DNA of 64,000 bases from Tipula vernalis (lineage: Eukaryota; Arthropoda; Insecta; Diptera; Tipulidae): contig OY282558.1 of assembly GCA_958295665.1 (NCBI GenBank), positions 22,629,409-22,693,408 of the forward strand. The letters run 5' to 3'. Under the pieces are notes generated by a model. That model made no database searches, was not told the DNA's origin, and worked only from the letters and a program-made list of their open reading frames with translations. The translations under genes and the position numbers were made by a program. This document shows positions 26,725 to 40,512 of this stretch, in pieces (position 1 is the first letter of the stretch; every line of letters starts with the position of its first letter).

Positions 26725-27115
26725 GAAATGCAAAAATCATTTTAGTATGCCAATTCCATCGTACATGCTGAATTTCATCACAGTCGGTTAAGAAATGCCA
26801 AAGTTCCTTTCTAATTGGCAATATTTCAGAACTTAAGCTAAAAATCATTTTGCAATCCCATTTCTAACGTAGCTGTTGAATTTCATCATAATCGGTTTAG
26901 AAGTAGCCAAGTTCCTTGTTCATATGTCAAATTTCAGGACTTCATCAAAAATCATTTTACAATCCCATTTTCATCGTACTTGCTGAATTTCATCATAATC
27001 GGTTAAGAAGTGGCCTTGTTTATTCCGAGGTGGCCATATTACAGAACTTCATACATACACGTTGAATGTCATTATAATCGGTTAAGAAGCGTCAAAGTTC
27101 CTTCCTAATTGGCCT
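26725..27115. repeat. Degenerate tandem repeat, about 4 units of ~105-120 bp
   Basis: Successive diverged units each contain aaaatcattttacaatccca, then gctgaatttcatcataatcg, gttaagaagtggc, a ttcctt step and an atttcagaactt end. Copies begin near 26733, 26839, 26949 and 27050. A tandem minisatellite of this type often accompanies dead transposons; no coding content. Confidence 0.65.
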
Positions 27116-27275
27116 AATTTGGCCAAAAAAAAGTCGGTTAGTAAAATAATTTTCTATTGACGATTGAACAATTAGGTAATGCACATCTTGCGAGAGTTAG
27201 AACACATGTACCGGTTAGACACAAATTACGTCGTGACCATGGCAAATGAGTAAACAGTTTCTCTTGCGGTAGATG

Positions 27276-29664
27276 CAGTCCTAACCAAAATTATTTGTAC
27301 CTTGTAAATTTTTGATGCAACGTAATGCAAACAACTTTAAAAATTAAATAAATAATAAACTTTTTGAAAACTTTAATTTTAATTCGATAAACTTAATTAC
27401 CCTGCTTCACATTTCTAACAAATTTTTTTTTTAATTTTAGTTCTAGGAGAAATTACAGTTAATTTAGTTTTTGCCAAAATTATTTGTACCCCCAAATGTG
27501 TTCTCAATATTATTTGTGCAATATGGAAAAATCAAAATAAAATTGTAAATCAATTAAATTTAAGATTGTTTTTTGCTAATTAGATAATGATATAGTCACT
27601 CATATTTTGTATGCAGATGGCCAGTTTTTGTTTAGCCTCTATAACATCTAGCAAGTGGTTGAAGAATTCTTTGTTAACATCACTTACAATCTTACCTCGC
27701 TTAGTTTTCTTGGCACCCTGCTACAAATTTTTGGTATTTTTAGATCATGATCCCCGCAAGTTTAAATCGAAACCCTGTCCTGGCCAAGACAAATAATTAT
27801 ATTCAAGATTTTTGTAGAATTTCGTGGCAATGACTTTTCATATGTATGGGAGAATTATTGTGCTGAAGAGCAAATTGAGAACCGACTAATTTATCATCAC
27901 CCAGGAATGTTACTTAATCAAATAAACCGAAATAGAAGATTCTCCTTGAATAGTTCAGTTTGTAAAGCCGTGTAACCTTTTACTAATATTTAATTTAATT
28001 TAATTTATTAATCTACGACAATTTTGTATTACATACCAACATCATGCTCTCACTCTCCGTATTGAGCAGGTGCTCATTCACAACAGATTGTGGAGCATGA
28101 GGAAGCTAACAATATAATAATTAAAAATAAAACTGCAATATTGCAACCCTGATAGCACACCGCTTTTCAAATTACGTACTTATTCGAACTTCGCTTTGGT
28201 TGTTGTTCCTTCAAGATTACCGTCCATTGTCACTTACACATCTCGCTATTTCAGGCTCTGGATATATACATAAGTTAATATGTGCAGGCATTAATGTAAG
28301 TAACGATAACGGTTCGTATTATATCGTAGCGACATCACCATTGAATCTGTAGTAGCAGCAACCTACCATTATGCACAATTGAGGAGTGTCTGATCAAAAG
28401 TGGCTATTTACATCTTACTTTTTGCTACTTACTTTTGATCACTTTTTTGTAGTAAATAGCTTGTTTTGGCCAAAATCAAGAATTTTAGGGATATTTTTCA
28501 TAGAGAAATTGGGAATTTTTGGTCCATGCTGGAAATAGCCACTTTTGGTCTATTTCAATTAAAAAATTCTGCCCTGATAGAAAAAAAAAATATCATTTTG
28601 GAAAATGTAAATAGCCACTTTTGATCAGACACTCCTCAATTAGCAAGTTTTAAATTTATTTTGATCAATATTTGAATCAATTTAAAATAATATTTAAGGA
28701 AAAGTATAAAAAAAAAGCAACTAACTGACTCGAAAGTCAAAGCCTACCTATTTGCTGCCCAAGGAAAACTAAGCGATCCACACATTTATGTATTGTAATA
28801 ATAAAAATATTTCAAATATTATCAAATTAGGACAAAAACGTACTAATTTGAACATAAAACAGTTCTCCAAAAATCGAAGGGCTTAACTTATGATGCCGTT
28901 CACGTTTCATTTCTTGACGGTAGATCATATTCCGTTTGTCTGTATGCCCTATAAACTACAACCGTTCAAGATCATAGTTCAATTTCGGTTTATTTTATGA
29001 AGTAACATTCCTTGTTGATAATAAACTAGTCAGTCCTCAATTTGATCTTCAGTACAATAATGCTCCCATACATAAGAAGAGTCATTGCCAAGAAATTATA
29101 CAAAAATCTTGAATATAATTATTTGTCTTGGACAGGGCTGGGTTTCGATTTAAACTTGCGGAGGTTTAAATTAAAGTGTAAGATATTCATGATCTAAAAA
29201 TACCAAAAATTTGTAGCAGGGTGCCAAGAAAACCGAGCGGGATAAGATTCTGAAGTGATGTTAACAACAAATTTTTCAACCACTTGCTAGATTTTATAGA
29301 GGCTAAACAAAAACTGACCATCTGCATACAAAATATGAGTGACTATATCATTATTTATTTAGCAAAAAAATCATCTAAAATTTAATTGATTTACTATTTT
29401 ATTTTGATTTTTTCCATATTGCACAAATAATATTGAGAACAAATTTGCGGGTACAAATAATTTTGGCAAAAACTAAATTAACTGTAATTTCTCCTAGAAC
29501 TAAAATTTAAAAAAAAAATTGATAGAAATGTAAAGCAGGGTAATTAAATTTGTTGAATTAAAATTAATGTTTTCAAAAAGTTTATTATTTATTTAATTTT
29601 TAAAGTTTTTTACGTTACGCTGCATCAAAAATTTAGCAGGTACAATTAATTTTGGTTAGGACTG
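27276..29664. mobile_element. Palindromic Tc1-like element with ~0.7-kb inverted arms
   Basis: The outer ends are inverted copies: left CAGTCCTAACCAAAATTATT at 27276, right the complement ending ggttaggactg at 29664. The inverted similarity continues inward for about 690 bp (left 27276 to about 27950, right about 28970 to 29664), with scattered substitutions and small indels. Within both arms, reading toward the ends, sits a Tc1-type transposase C-terminal region (KLYKNLEYNYLSW then GFDLN, compare the family's W-P-x-Q-S-P-D-L-N-P block). The spacer (27950-28970) contains a MITE. Either a fold-back derivative or two head-to-head 3' ends. Confidence 0.7.
28377..28641. mobile_element. MITE with perfect 37-bp terminal inverted repeats
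   Basis: 265-bp element whose ends AATTGAGGAGTGTCTGATCA and onward (28377-28413) are exactly matched, inverted, at 28605-28641. The motif tggctatttaca/aaaagtggct also recurs inside (near 28430-28460 and 28531-28550), giving subterminal repeats. AATT at each edge is palindromic, so the target duplication cannot be separated from the repeat. No coding capacity. It lies in the spacer of the Tc1-like palindrome. Confidence 0.85.
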
Positions 29665-32600
29665 TATACAATTTTTCATAAATTACAAACCTCCAATCGT
29701 CAATACTCGTTTTTGTTTTATAATCGGATTTTAACCGATGAATTATAAAGAAATAGGATCCTAATTTTTGTTATAAAAACATAAGTTAGGTAATTATTAA
29801 TAACTATGTTTATATGAATAATAATATATTGGAATTATAATTGTTTACAAAGAAAATTACAAAACGAATTTCCATTTTATTGGTATTTTTTTTAAAGTAA
29901 TATAGTATGTATAATATATACGCGTTTAAAAGTTTTATTCTCCCGCTTAATGTAAAAATTTTAGCATAGCAATAAAAAAAAATATTTGTGCAAGTTTTTA
30001 TGACTGATTAATATTAATTAATAGATAAATACCACCATTGCATTAATGTTTATGTAATTATTATTTATATAGAATATGGACGAGTATAAATTAGCTATCT
30101 AGCTAGGTAGTTAGCGAAATTTACAAAATGTTAGTTATAATTTTCCATTTAAAATAACGGTTTTCATTAATTAAATCAAAAATAGCACATTTTTTAAATT
30201 TATCATTTATAATTAGCTAAATAGATTTTGTAAACAAATGAATGTAACCTTGAAATTGGATAACGTCATTTTTAAGCCAAGTTTCTAAAAAAATTAGCGA
30301 TAAATTTAAGGCAGTAAAGTTTACTGCTTTCTACTCAATTTGGTCATTCTACTGGAGGTTTAATTTAGTTAGTCGTACACCGTTTCGAACTCTATTTTCA
30401 AATATTATAAATTGGATAAAACTTAGTACATATAGTGTGAAATTAAATTTGACAAACATTGGGCTCGATTTTGGTGCGAAATTTACGCTAATATTTTATT
30501 TCCATTTTATCACCAGGAGAACCATCTTTTTGCACGTTCGCACTCAAAAATAGTCGTTCAATTGCAATGAACCATTGGTTTAATAAATTGGTTCTATTAA
30601 TAAATCAGATTTTTTATTATTCGATTCCAACTCCTCAACAAGAGTTTAGTAGTAATTTTTTAAAAATAATTAGTTTGGTTTCAAGCCGAATATATTTTAT
30701 CAAATTTGTGCATCACCTTTATTTATTTGTTATCAAACAGTTATAGCTTAATTTGATAATGTTGTAGTAGCGCTAAGATTATAGTTTGCTTTTTTTTGAT
30801 TTTATTAATTATTATCTTGTTCTCGTGGAGCTTGTTATAGTGAAGGGGTTTTTAAAATGATTCCTCTTAAGAAAGTGTAGAGGAACTTCATTTGGTTTTG
30901 GTATAAGTATATACTTAATATTTTAATGCTCAATAATGAGGCCATTGTTTGTTGAATAATAATTAACCGCAGTAAAGTCATTGATATATTTGCATGCATT
31001 GTTAATTTCTAAGGGAATTGAAATTTTCGTGCAATAGCCGGGTCATGGTCGATTTAAAACGCTACGCACCAAATCAACACTTATTCTACAAAGCCCTTTT
31101 ACCTTATACTGCACTAACAATACGTGAACAAGGTATATTGTCCTAGACAATGCCACAAATATTACAATTTTTCATCAAAGAAACATGGTGGGGAAATTTT
31201 TACGCAAAAATTATTATACTAGAAAAAGAAGGGCGGTATCCACCTCCTGTTTATATAAATGATAAGAAAAATGAAATAGAAGGAACAAAAAATTCACGAG
31301 TCACGTAGGCATAAAAAATAGGATTAAAAATCAGTTTTTTAATATAGTTTTCGTTAGTGTATGTTAGAAATTTGATAAAGGAGAAATGATATCTGAAACG
31401 ATCGTAATTTCAATTTCAAATAATAATAAATATCACATTAATAAATTGTTCAAACCAAAAATAATTGTATTTCTAATTAAGTAGAGATAGGGGAAATAGT
31501 TTAAGTGATTTAAAACATAACAGAACTATGAGAGGAAAATGTCAATTTCAACATTAATTATATTTTAACTCGCTTCTTTCCTATACATATGTATACATAT
31601 ATGAAAAAACAAATTAAACCAGGTTTTTAGAAAAACACAATAATTGGTCGAAAAATAATGTAAATTCTGTATTACCTGAGGTTACGGACGGGGGCTCGTC
31701 TAATTAATTTTGACAAGCACGCAATCTATTATTTTCTGGCCAAACATCCAAGTGTATATTTCAATTATGAGTAAAAAATAATTACTTAAACGTAAATTGT
31801 GTAAATAAACTTGAAATAAACTAATACAGTTCAAAGTTTAAAATGAGTTTGCTAGAGCTAATGTTGAATCAATTATTTGCAAATGTAAAATTTTACACCA
31901 AAATCATGTCAATAGACGTTACTTCTCAATCAATTTTTTCGTACACACATGCCCAATTAATTTTCAGTTAATCAAAAATGCCACCAGCAGCAATCATTTT
32001 GCATTACATTCAAAAGTGCATAAATCATATTTATTTTCCAACTACAATTACAATTATAATTTATTAAGATGAATTAATTAGAACACATTCGAAAAGCAAG
32101 TGAAATTGGTTGCTAAACTATACACTACATATACATACATACATATATCATAATGTAATATTATATTGTTAAATACAATTTGTTTGTAATTGCAATATTA
32201 AAATATACAGTAAATAAAATCTCGTTTTCCTTCCATTCTAGTTAATAAGTGTAATTATCTGTTTTAATATTTATGTCTAATGTCAAATCATGTAAGAAGT
32301 CTGTACATTTCTATACAGCAAGTATTTCAAATTTTTAATTATTTGTGTATTAATTAAAATATATAAGATGAATTATATTTTAATAATTAATTATTATATG
32401 ATACAGCTCAATATAAAAATTGTAATAATATGTAGGTAGTATGATGAAACAATAAAAATTGTTAACTTTGCGTCATAATCAAAAGTACTAAAAAATAAAA
32501 TTTTTAATCTTTTAGTCGTTAAATATGTTTTCATTTTTTTTTTTTTTTTTTTATTGCAAGTGGAAACTGGACTACGTAATTTTCAAATGCTTTCGGCTAT

Positions 32601-35600
32601 TTAACAAAATTATAGCATTATTTTTTTACTTGTGCTGAAAAACGCACCCTCCTTTCCATATAAATTCCAATTTGTGATGTTTCATGCCAAGTAGTTATCT
32701 TATATCCACAGATTTGTTCTGGGAAATATGATATATGTATAAAGAAATCCGCTAAAATTACAAAAAGCATTTTCTATTTACACAAACAAAATATTACATC
32801 CGCTAATTTATCAACATACATTTTTTACCTACATAGATAATTGAAAACGTAAATCCAATTTTGGGAATTTCACTTAACATAAAAATACCAAAATTGAAAT
32901 GTTTGTACACATACGCATTTGGAATGAAACTTTATAATGCTGCATCCTCCAATGGAGAGGCAACTCTAGTACACTAAATATTTAAATTTATGTATTATTA
33001 TTAGCCATACAGCTTGTCAAATGCAATTGGATACAAAACAAAATAAAAAATATTTAAAATATGTTTGTATATAAAAATATATAATATGTAGTACAAAAAT
33101 AAAACTGGCACTAAAATCAAACCATCAATTTTTATCAAAATTAATTAATCTTGAACACAGAGTTATGGAGTGATGATATGTAGTGTTTGAATACAACACA
33201 TGAAATATTAAAATCAAAATATTTAGATACATCATTGAGATTACATTGACTACGAATAACTGCACTGTAATAATAATAGTTAGCAGTTGTCGTCGGAATT
33301 AAAATTAAATCCCGTAAAAGTAAATATTTAATTATTTAAAAAGAAAAACTTGTTTTATAACAAACAATTTTAACTATAATTATTTTTTTATTTCAAAAAC
33401 TATTATTAATTATTAACCATACTTTTATTATTGTATATATATTTATATATTTCTTAGCCAAATCAAATAAAAAAAAACTAAATAAATTATTTTAATGATC
33501 GATCGCGGTCTTAATTTCTGTACGATGATAAAAGTGGCAATGTTGCGTATAATTTCTTAACACATAGCATAGTTACCGAGACTATAAAAGTCACTTCAAG
33601 GATATTTCACGCTGTTTTTAATAGTAATTAACCATACAAATTCATACCGAGTTGACAACCGCAACAATAATAAAATATTAAAATCTAAATTTCAACGAAA
33701 GTTAAAATTAAAAGTCCATATTGTCTTTACATTAAAAATTTTAATGAACTGAGATATGTGTCTACATTTAATAAATAAGCTATAAAGAAATATTTTAATA
33801 ATACAAAGAAAAAATGGCATTTTAAAGATGCTGCTCGAGCTAACCACATTTTTAACTCGGTCTCCACAACTCCCTACCACATCCCGCATTGTAGAATTTT
33901 TAGATTATTATTTTGTACGTCAAAATTATATGAAACAATTTACTTAGCTTAATATGACGCCACTTTGAGCTGAGAATTTTTTCCCCCTGAAAAATATATT
34001 GCTTGTCGTCGAGGTACGAGTAGATTAGGTTTTCACTAAATTTTTGTCATGTTCTATTGACTCAAAACAACTGAATTTAGATAAAAAAACTGAACTAAGT
34101 AAATTAAACTGAAGGAGATATTTGTCAATTTAAGACACACATACTTAGTGCAGCGATTTTTCAATTTTTTCTAATCCTTCCAAAAATACCTTTCGCCAAA
34201 ATCGAGAACATCAGAACATCTTTTTCATATATTCAACTTTTCAAATAGAGATTCATGTGCCTATCAGCTGAGATGCCAACCACCACAGTAATAATCTCCC
34301 GGAAATATACAGCTTCTTGAATTAAATAATTTAAATTTTTTTTCGCCTTCAGATTTTACCAAAGGTTATCGAATTTCAGTTTCTCCATTACATTTGTAAA
34401 GTGCATAAGATTCCTTAAATCTTATTAGCGCGCGCTATAAATCTTATTATTTATTGTTAAATCTGTTAAACCTAGCCAATCAGATGTATCACAATGCAAC
34501 TGAATCACAACAATGTTCCTTTCCGCGATAAAATTACCAAGAACTTTCAAATTTTCACAACAACTTGTTTGATCAAATAAATAAAACCTCGGACTTCTTC
34601 AACATACCCTAAAGTTTCTATTTTATTTAATTATCGTATAAGAGTTCATTTTCTGCATCTTTTTCTTATCGACTGACTTCTAATTCTGAGATGCACTACA
34701 TTTAAAAATTCCTGATTTAATTAGATTAAGACAGCTCATAAGAGATCATTAATGAATAAGAAAAGTGACACTAGCATTTAAAAAGAATGAAAATGTATTT
34801 GTCAATATCAATTTTCAAATCGAAGCTTTCCATATTATTTTAATTTATATTTTTCAATTCGCACAAATTTTTGATTTTTTTTGCACCTTTAAAAGAAATA
34901 ATTTTCAGTTGCCAAAAAACTCCGAAAAAAATCAAAACAAAAAAGTAGAGTTTAAAATATAGCGATCTTTTGGATGCGTTTGTAATGTAGCTTAAAAATA
35001 TCCGGATATTTTTTATCCCTTGGGCAATGAACACTACTTAGGAAGTAGAATACCTAGAACAAGAAATATTTTATGTCATTTTTGGAGTAATCTTTATATT
35101 CGGAAAGAATAGAGATACTCTGAAGTATCCAAATATAAAGGTGGTTTTTATTGATGATATTTTTGCAATGATATTTTTTTGTTGGAGATAGGAGAATTTA
35201 ATTAAATTATGAGAGATTTATCGTCTATGAGCGAGACAAACAATATTCTATTACAATCCTTTGATCCTTTGATTCAAATTGTCTTTGCATTGAAAATACG
35301 CCTTTACTCAGGATGCACTTAGCAGCGTAAGCTACAGAAAACAATGGGCTATTCTACTTTCTTTATCCCTTTTACTCTCTTTCCGATGATTTACTATTTC
35401 TATCTCCTTCCGCCGGGTTGACTTAATTTTTATCTTTCTAGCAAAAAAAAATTTAATTTGTAATGTCGAATCAAAACGGCGATAACCGATGCCTCTAGGT
35501 CCACCATAAGGCAAAAGTCATATAGGCCTAAAAAATCTTAAATACAGGATGCATTCAGTTTCCATTTATAATAAAGGTAAATTATTCAATTTTTTTTTAG

Positions 35601-35606
35601 TGAAAC

Positions 35607-38342
35607 CTGGATAGGAACCAAGCGCAAATTTTAGCGAAAAAAAACCTCGATATAAATTTATTGTAGTTGACTAGAAAAACGTACGTTCAATTCCAATTTT
35701 TTTTTTTTTACAGCAGACGGCTGTGCATTTTTATTCATTTTGCTATGTTTACAAAATACTTTGACGTTTTAAAAAATTGTTGTGGCAATGTGGCATAAAG
35801 ATCAGACGCAGATATTTTCAGTTTGCGCGATTTTAATTTTTTCCAATTAAAAATATATTCATTAAATTTTAGGTATCTAATATGAGAGTTTAAAAAATCT
35901 TTTGGCCAATGTGCAGCAAATATTGTTAACACTTCTGTGGATATACTGGCATATGCCATCAAACAAAAATGCTGCTACATATCGTTTAAATAAAATTATT
36001 CTATAAAATGGAACTTTTAAGTCCTAGTCCCAGCAAAACATCGTTTGACTTTAATTTTGACTCATTTAAAGTTTCATACTGTTTTAAATTCTTGAATTTT
36101 ATACGAAAAATTACCGTTTGTCTCAACAGATCCACCAACATTTTTGTTTATCCGCGAAAGCTTAAGGGTAAAACGGAAATCAAATTTTCTACAATAAGGT
36201 TCTGTCTTTTTGTCGGTTGTCTATTTCCCTATAAGGAAAACTTATTACATATTATGAAATTACAAAAAAAAAATTGAGGTGTGGCCAACACACGACTTTC
36301 TTTTACGAACAGAGAATTTTGAGAAATTTTATTTTTTTCTTAATTTTTTTTTTAATTTTTTATGTTTTATTTTAATTTGTTTTTAATTTTTTGAAACATT
36401 TTGTATTAAGTAATTTTTTGTAAACCTTATACTTTTTAAGATATTTGCAAAACAAATTTTCTGGACCAAGGGAGTGGCCACTTCCGGTTAGCCGATTTGG
36501 AGTAAAAAACATTGGGACCTCCCAATTTATCAAAAAAGCTTAAATCTGAAGTTTCAATTCGATTGTTTAAACCATATGGGCTGTAGAGAGGACCCAGACA
36601 GACTGACAGACTGACAGACAGACACCAATTCGAAACCCACTTTTTCGGACTCAGGGGACCTCAAAACAAATAAATCTATAAAAATCTCAAGGTTCAAAAT
36701 TTTCATGATTTCTATACTTTATTTTACTAGAGTAAAAGAAAGTAGAAAACCCTAATCCATACGAATCGTTCGTTTAGTAAAAGTTCTGCAAAATTATTTT
36801 TTTGGAAATCGCACTCAACTCCCAAGGGCCAATATCGGCCATTGCCAACAATGATGACAAAGGTTTCGCTAGCCCATGGAATAGTCCCCTTAATTACCTA
36901 GTTAGAAAACCCTAATCCATACGGATCGTTCGGTTAGTAAAAGTTCTGCAAAATTATTTTTTGGAAATCGCACTCAACTCCCAAGGGCCAATATCGGCCA
37001 GTGCCAACAATGATGACAAAGGTTTCGCTAGCACATAGAATAGGTCCCTCAAATACCTAGTTAAAAAACCCTAATCCATACGAATCGTTCGTTTAATAAA
37101 AGTTCTACGAAATTATTTTTTGGAAATCGCACTCAACAATGATGACAAAGGTTTGGCTAGCACATAGAGTAGGTCCCTCAAATACCTAGTTAGAAAACCC
37201 TAATCCATACGAATCGTTCGTTTAGTAAATGTTCTGCAAAATTATTTTTTGGAAATCGCACTCAACTCCCAAGGGCCAATATCGGCCATTGCCAACAATG
37301 ATGACAAAGGTTTGGCTAGCACATAGAATAGGTCCCTCAAATACCTAGTTAAAAAATGGAGGTGTGGCCAACACACGACTTTGTTTTACGAACAGAGAAT
37401 TTTGAGAAATTTAATTTTTTTTTTTTTAATTTTTAAATTTTTAAATTTTTTTTTTTAATTTTTTATTTTTATTTGTTTTTAATTTTTGGAAACATTTTGT
37501 ATTAAGTAGTTTTTTGTAAACCTTATACATACTTTTTAAGATATTTGCAAAATAAATTTTATGGACCAAGGAAGTGGCCACTTCCGGTTAGCCGATTTGG
37601 AGTAAAATTCACTGGGACCTCCCCATTTATCATTAAAGCTTAAATCTGAAGTTTCAGTTCGATTGGTTAAACCATCTGGGCTGTAGAGAGGACACAGACA
37701 GACTGACAGACTGACAGACGGACAGACTGACAGACTGGCAGACTGACAGACTGACAGACAGATAGACAGACACCATTTCGAAACCCACTTTTTCGGACTC
37801 AGGGGACCGCAAAACAAATAAATCTCTAAAAATCTCAAGGTCCAAAATTTTCATGATTACTATACTTTATTTTACTAGAGTAAAAGAAAGTAAAAGTGAG
37901 GCATTTGTTTACCTTGAATAAACAGAAAGTGCTCCTCAAGTAATTGACTAAATTAATGTAGAAAACTTTAGCATAGGTAGCATTTAAAAAAATCAAATAA
38001 TCCAGTGGTATTCTTAAATTATGTACTTATACATATGTATCGTCATAGTAGCAGGATTAGAAATATGAATGGAAATTTTGCTCGCATAACTTACATAATT
38101 TGTTAAAAAGTATAACGAATAATTTATTTTGATTTAAAAATATTTAAACGACATTTTAAAATTTTATAAGTACCCTCAATACGTACTACTAAGATTTTCT
38201 CTAATATATCGAGTTTTTTAATTTGGTTTCATGCGCGAAATTATTTTGCAGCAGTTTTGGTTGCATTCAATTTTTTGTTTTTTAAATAAATTTCTATATC
38301 GAGGTTTTTTTTCGCTAAAATTTGCGTTTGGTTCCTATCCTG
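35607..38342. mobile_element. Unclassified inverted-repeat element interrupted by a mini-me/DINE-like copy
   Basis: About 50 bp at 35607-35658 (CTGGATAGGAACCAAGCGCA, then ttttagcgaaaaaaaacctcg) recur inverted at 38285-38342 with few differences, outlining a 2.7-kb unit. Removing the insertion at 36273-37895 leaves about 1.1 kb. Two short frames inside, 35735-35962 (minus, 75 codons) and 36008-36277 (plus, 89 codons, the last ones running into the insertion), have no recognised motif. Target duplication not clear. Confidence 0.5.
36273..37895. mobile_element. mini-me/DINE-like element 2 with short satellite array
   Basis: Same architecture as the 15.8-kb copy: terminal module (36273-36745), satellite units (36746-37356, about four units including one lacking the caagggccaatatcggcc segment) and a second module in the same orientation (37357-37895). 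Both modules carry the ttgaggtgtgg or tggaggtgtgg start, the ACTTTCTTTTAC-type block (tttgttttac in module two) and the terminal GTAAAAGAAAGT. The (GACAGACT)n microsatellite is longer in the right module (37695-37770). Frames through it (37536-37854) are microsatellite artefacts. Confidence 0.75.
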
Positions 38343-39055
38343 CTTTCTTAGCCATATTGTTTTAGAACCAAAATAGTAGCCGGAAATAAGCCTACTGGAC
38401 TCGGAAATAAATTACCATATTGAGACTATCCAGTAAAGAACTCGTTAAAGTTGTGCCTGTACATATACAACTTTATTGAAAACCAACACAACGCATATGA
38501 ATAATAAATGGATTGCTCAAATGTTATAAAAACATTACTCAAAATGCATTACTCTTCAAAGTAATCGAATGCGTAATTAGAAGAAATGCTTACTATATAA
38601 ACGGAATTTCCGAAATAAAGGTAGCCGACAAAATGCGGTTTCATCATTTTAATATCAATTACTCAAAGTAACAAAGTGACGCAATTAAAAATTCGTCATG
38701 TATAGTGAATGAGTTCCAAATAATTCAAACCATTGGCCGATTCTGTCCACTATTCCATGTTCTTTGGATTTGTGAACTACTCAGAAAGACATTTTCTTTT
38801 TACATTTAAATTTAGAAAAAACACTTTATTTTGTGTTTTAATTTTTTTCTAAAAGTATATTTTAGTCAATTTTATCATCTTTAGTTACATGAAGTTTGTA
38901 GTCCGAAGTGAAGGCGACGGATGAAATTTCATCGAGAAAAGCGAAAAAGTTACCCGCACATTACGCATGTTTTTTTCACTAAGCAGAAAAAGCTTGAATT
39001 AGTCAATTTTTCATAAAATCAAATGACGTCAATAACATTAATCCAAATTTTCTAT

Positions 39056-39178
39056 GTGCCTATTCACACCAGTCAACACTGTAACACATCATTACATCGT
39101 TTCTTACCTATGCCTCCAGCGTAAGAAACAAGGAAATGATGTGTATTATGTGTAGTATTGGTAGGTGTGAATAAGCAC
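39056..39178. mobile_element. Hairpin-forming MITE, ~123 bp
   Basis: The left half GTGCCTATTCACACC, then aacacatcattacatcgtttcttac, is mirrored by gtaagaaacaaggaaatgatgtgt and ggtgtgaataagcac, so nearly the whole element folds into one imperfect stem. Flanks are ctat and tatg; the duplication is too short to define. Confidence 0.6.
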
Positions 39179-39865
39179 TATGTGTAACAAAGATAGCGCG
39201 GAAAGTAGCATACATTAACATATAAAGTGAATTTATTGTACTTTGGTTTTGTTGCTGCCTACTTTTTAGAAATGTAATACCGATTTACCGCAAGGGTAGT
39301 TAAAAAAAAATTGTTTTTTTCTGAAATTAAATTAAATGCACTATTGTACTTAATTAAATAAACAATTCTACCAACTCTGGTTGTCTTTGAATATTTAATT
39401 AAATAATCTGACGGTCAAGCGATTTCATTGTAATTTAAAAGCTTTAAAACTACATATTATTAAACACCAATAAATATTAATATTTTGTATAACTCATGAA
39501 CATTCTTATAAAATTAATCGACACGTACTCGTATGTATGCAGGTCTTAATTAAATCGTAAGGATCATTAAATACAAAATTTAATTTATTCGGCAATTGAT
39601 ATCAACTCCTTTAACTATTAAACTATTACACGTGATTGTTGAAATTTTATGATATGATCACTCCTAAAACAAATTAAGATAGTAATTAAACATTTTAAAT
39701 GTTTTGTAAATTTTAAATATGCTTACACTTTTTCAATCCACAACTATTACTAACTAGTCCATTAATCAACCCTCATTTTCTAAAGTCGTTAAACTCAAAT
39801 ATTGTAATAGTTATTTTTATGCAATTAAATGGATGAACCCCTTAAGTAAGTGATTTAGTATTATA

Positions 39866-40210
39866 TCACAGAAGAAAGATTAACCAGAATAGACATTGCG
39901 TGGATCAAATTTTTTTTTCATCTTACCTTCTTTTTTGGACATTGAAGTATAATTATTTTTGAATATTATGAATTTTTTGAATATTTAATACAAATTATGC
40001 TGTCAAAACAAAACTTGACAAATAATTTCACTAACTATACAGTTAAGGATTCTCAATTTTTATTATTTCAAATCAAAACCAGTAAACCAAAGAATACATA
40101 ACCCAACTTTCTCTTACCTTCGGCCGGCAAATCAAGGTCAAAAAAATGAGTCCAAATTTTTCCATACAAAAACAGCGTTATGACGGTTCTGGTTAATCTT
40201 TCTTCTGTGA
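39866..40210. mobile_element. MITE with 24-bp inverted repeats and TTATA target duplication
   Basis: 345-bp element with perfect ends TCACAGAAGAAAGATTAACC followed by AGAA (39866-39889) and the complement at 40187-40210. TTATA flanks both sides (39861-39865 and 40211-40215). Internal sequence is AT-rich with no frame. The intact repeats and duplication suggest a relatively recent insertion. Confidence 0.8.
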
Positions 40211-40224
40211 TTATATCTTATACG

Positions 40225-40391
40225 TATACCCTAGACAGACTGTGGTTTAATAAATCCGATTTAGCTAAACTAGTTTAAGTATTCTATGCAAAAACAAAGG
40301 GATTAGCTAAAATCGAGGTTCACACACTGTGACTAAATCTCGAAAAATTCACTAAATCGGTTTTATTAAATCGCAGGGTGCCTGGGGTATA
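40225..40391. mobile_element. Small MITE (family copy 1)
   Basis: Inverted termini: TATACCCTAGACAGACTGTG and onward on the left match the complement of the right end (tcgcagggtgcctggggtata), extending through gtttaataaatccgatttag on the left. About 40 bp inverted with roughly one mismatch in five. A related copy in the same family lies at 63531-63690, so it is a dispersed family. Confidence 0.62.
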
Positions 40392-40512
40392 AGTCAACTA
40401 TAAACAACCAGTGATAGTTTATTTATTTATTTTAAGATTACAATAAAGACAAAATGTCTCAAACGCAATCGTTAATTAGGAAGGAGAAAACTCAAGTTTG
40501 GTTAAAACCATC

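Noticed and set aside
39925..40125. Two donor-like gaag|gtaaga sites on the minus strand
   Set aside because: Both lie inside the MITE at 39866-40210, with no matching conserved peptide upstream.
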